From contig PCUV01000049.1 in NCBI GenBank assembly GCA_002786915.1, positions 155,601 through 219,600 on the forward strand: a DNA stretch of 64,000 bases, given 5' to 3'. The notes under the pieces were generated by a model, which worked only from the letters and a program-made list of their open reading frames with translations, was not told where the DNA came from and did no database searches. Numbering within the stretch: the first letter of the stretch is position 1; the number at the start of each line of letters is the position of its first letter. The position numbers were made by a program, and so were the translations under genes. This document shows positions 63,263 through 64,000 of this stretch, piece by piece. The DNA is from Comamonadaceae bacterium CG12_big_fil_rev_8_21_14_0_65_59_15 (lineage in GTDB: Bacteria; Pseudomonadota; Gammaproteobacteria; Burkholderiales; Burkholderiaceae_C).

Positions 63263-63309
63263 ATACCTTTGTCTGGCTTGCAGCTTAGGGAACCTTTTGG
63301 AGACTTTGA

Positions 63310-63903
63310 ATGACATTTGTTGAACCTGTCATCCTGTCCGCGCGCGGCATCACCCTGCTGCCATTGGCACTCGACCACGAAGCCGGCTTGCGCGCTGCTG
63401 CTGCTGACGGTGCGTTGTGGAATATTCGCGTCACCTCTGTGCCCGAGCCCGAGCACACGCGCCAGTACATCGAAGACGCGCTGGCCATGCGCCAGGCGGG
63501 TAACCGCTTTGCTTTTGCCGTCACGCAAGCCGACTCTGGCCAGGTGCTGGGCAGCAGCAGCTACCACGACATCATCCCGGCCGTGAAGCGCGTCGAGATT
63601 GGCTACACCTGGTATGCCAAAAGCGTGCAGCGCAGCTTTGTGAACACCACTTGCAAGCTGCTGCTGTTGACCCATGCTTTCGAAACTTTGGGATGCAACG
63701 TGGTGGGCTGGCGCACCGACAACTTCAACTTTGCCTCGCAAGCAGCCATCGAGCGCCTGGGCGCCCACAAAGACGGCGTGATCCGTGGCCACGCCCTGCG
63801 CCGCGACGGAACCATCCGCGACACCGTGATGTACAGCCTGCGCGCGGGCGAATGGCCTGAAGTCAAAGCGCAGCTGCTGTATTTGCTGGACAGGCAGCGC
63901 TAA
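63310..63903 (+). CDS. GNAT family N-acetyltransferase (RimJ/RimL-like)
   Basis: A 197-aa acetyltransferase. RGITLLPLALDHEAGLRAAA is the N-terminus, VEIGYTWYAKSVQRSFVNTT contains the CoA-binding region, and VGWRTDNFNFASQAAIERLG with AHKDGVIRGHALRRDGTIRD are typical of RimJ/RimL-type proteins. The substrate is unknown. GGAGA lies upstream of ATG 63310. Confidence 0.92.
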   Translation: MTFVEPVILSARGITLLPLALDHEAGLRAAAADGALWNIRVTSVPEPEHTRQYIEDALAMRQAGNRFAFAVTQADSGQVLGSSSYHDIIPAVKRVEIGYTWYAKSVQRSFVNTTCKLLLLTHAFETLGCNVVGWRTDNFNFASQAAIERLGAHKDGVIRGHALRRDGTIRDTVMYSLRAGEWPEVKAQLLYLLDRQR

Positions 63904-63944
63904 CTGCCATGGCAGTCAAGCCACCCCGAAGCATGCAAGTCGGC

Positions 63945-64000
63945 TGTCATTGCGGACCACGATCCGCAATCCATGGCCCCGCATTCATGGATGCCGGGTC
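63945..64000. repeat. Degenerate CCGG-palindrome dispersed repeat at the right edge
   Basis: The end of the window has GTCATTGCGGACCACGATCC and then ATTCATGGATGCCGGGTC. The order resembles the repeats at 22141-22180 and 54922-54947. It continues beyond the window. Confidence 0.45.

Overview
The window is about 60% GC chromosomal DNA from a betaproteobacterium of the order Burkholderiales, most likely family Comamonadaceae (Rhodoferax/Polaromonas-like). The evidence is gene content and order (mraZ-rsmH start of the dcw cluster; dksA next to hslVU; dapF-DUF484-xerC; sucCD; birA-SPOR), protein sequence character, and several dispersed repeat families typical of that family. Nearly all of it is housekeeping chromosome, broken by small patches of accessory and decaying DNA.

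Layout. 0-1.2 kb: start of the division/cell-wall cluster (rsmH partial, mraZ) read leftwards from a four-unit MraZ box. 1.2-3.2 kb: nested toxin-antitoxin remnants (one intact RelE/HigA-like pair, one orphan antitoxin with a deleted toxin, one antitoxin fragment). 3.5-7.2 kb: a divergent unit made of a Crp/Fnr-type regulator and an operon for DUF4395 membrane protein, a thioredoxin-like Tat-type exported protein without CxxC, and an ABC-2 exporter whose permease is frameshifted. Two abutting FNR-like palindromes lie between the arms. 7.4-13.5 kb: hslVU, a STAS-domain protein, a DksA with a long H1-like extension and no zinc site, and a COG0523 metallochaperone GTPase. 13.6-21.8 kb: CoA-transferase, rRNA methyltransferase, dapF-DUF484-xerC, a Nudix-MBL fusion and a pseudouridine-synthase homologue lacking its catalytic Asp. 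22-24.6 kb: NhaR-like regulator, a cysteine-less IscR-like regulator and rnpB. 24.7-29.8 kb: flavoprotein, a BrnT/BrnA-like toxin-antitoxin pair, LysE exporter, glutamine-synthetase-like ligase. 29.8-34.5 kb: GAF-GspE ATPase, double FHA protein, PP2C phosphatase, TerC. 34.6-39.5 kb: sucCD, argC, recX-recA with an SOS box. 39.6-47.5 kb: MarR regulator, two-component pair, SPOR, birA, a SET-domain methyltransferase divergent from a topoisomerase III fused to a SWIB domain. 47.6-55.9 kb: accessory patch with an ORF6N protein, a frameshifted MmeI-like restriction-methylase, ParA-like ATPase, an attC-like hairpin, a DUF4143 ATPase, and an ethanolamine ammonia-lyase whose large subunit is destroyed by deletions, a nonsense codon and a 234-bp inverted-repeat element. 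55.9-64 kb: YchJ-like protein, alpha-carbonic anhydrase, hydrolase, ruvA, phoH, TRIC, DUF1841, cytochrome c4, MoxR ATPase, GNAT.

The most unusual signals are: (1) three hairpins with an essentially invariant loop of about 22 nt but quite different, self-complementary stems; (2) an AT-rich element found between genes and also in frame inside conserved enzymes (dapF, argC, rlmI and others); (3) neighbouring SET and SWIB chromatin-type domains together with histone-H1-like tails on TopB and DksA; (4) the FNR-like operon at 3.5-7.2 kb; (5) precise reconstruction of the empty site of the element in eutB. No CRISPR array, prophage, tRNA or complete insertion sequence was seen.
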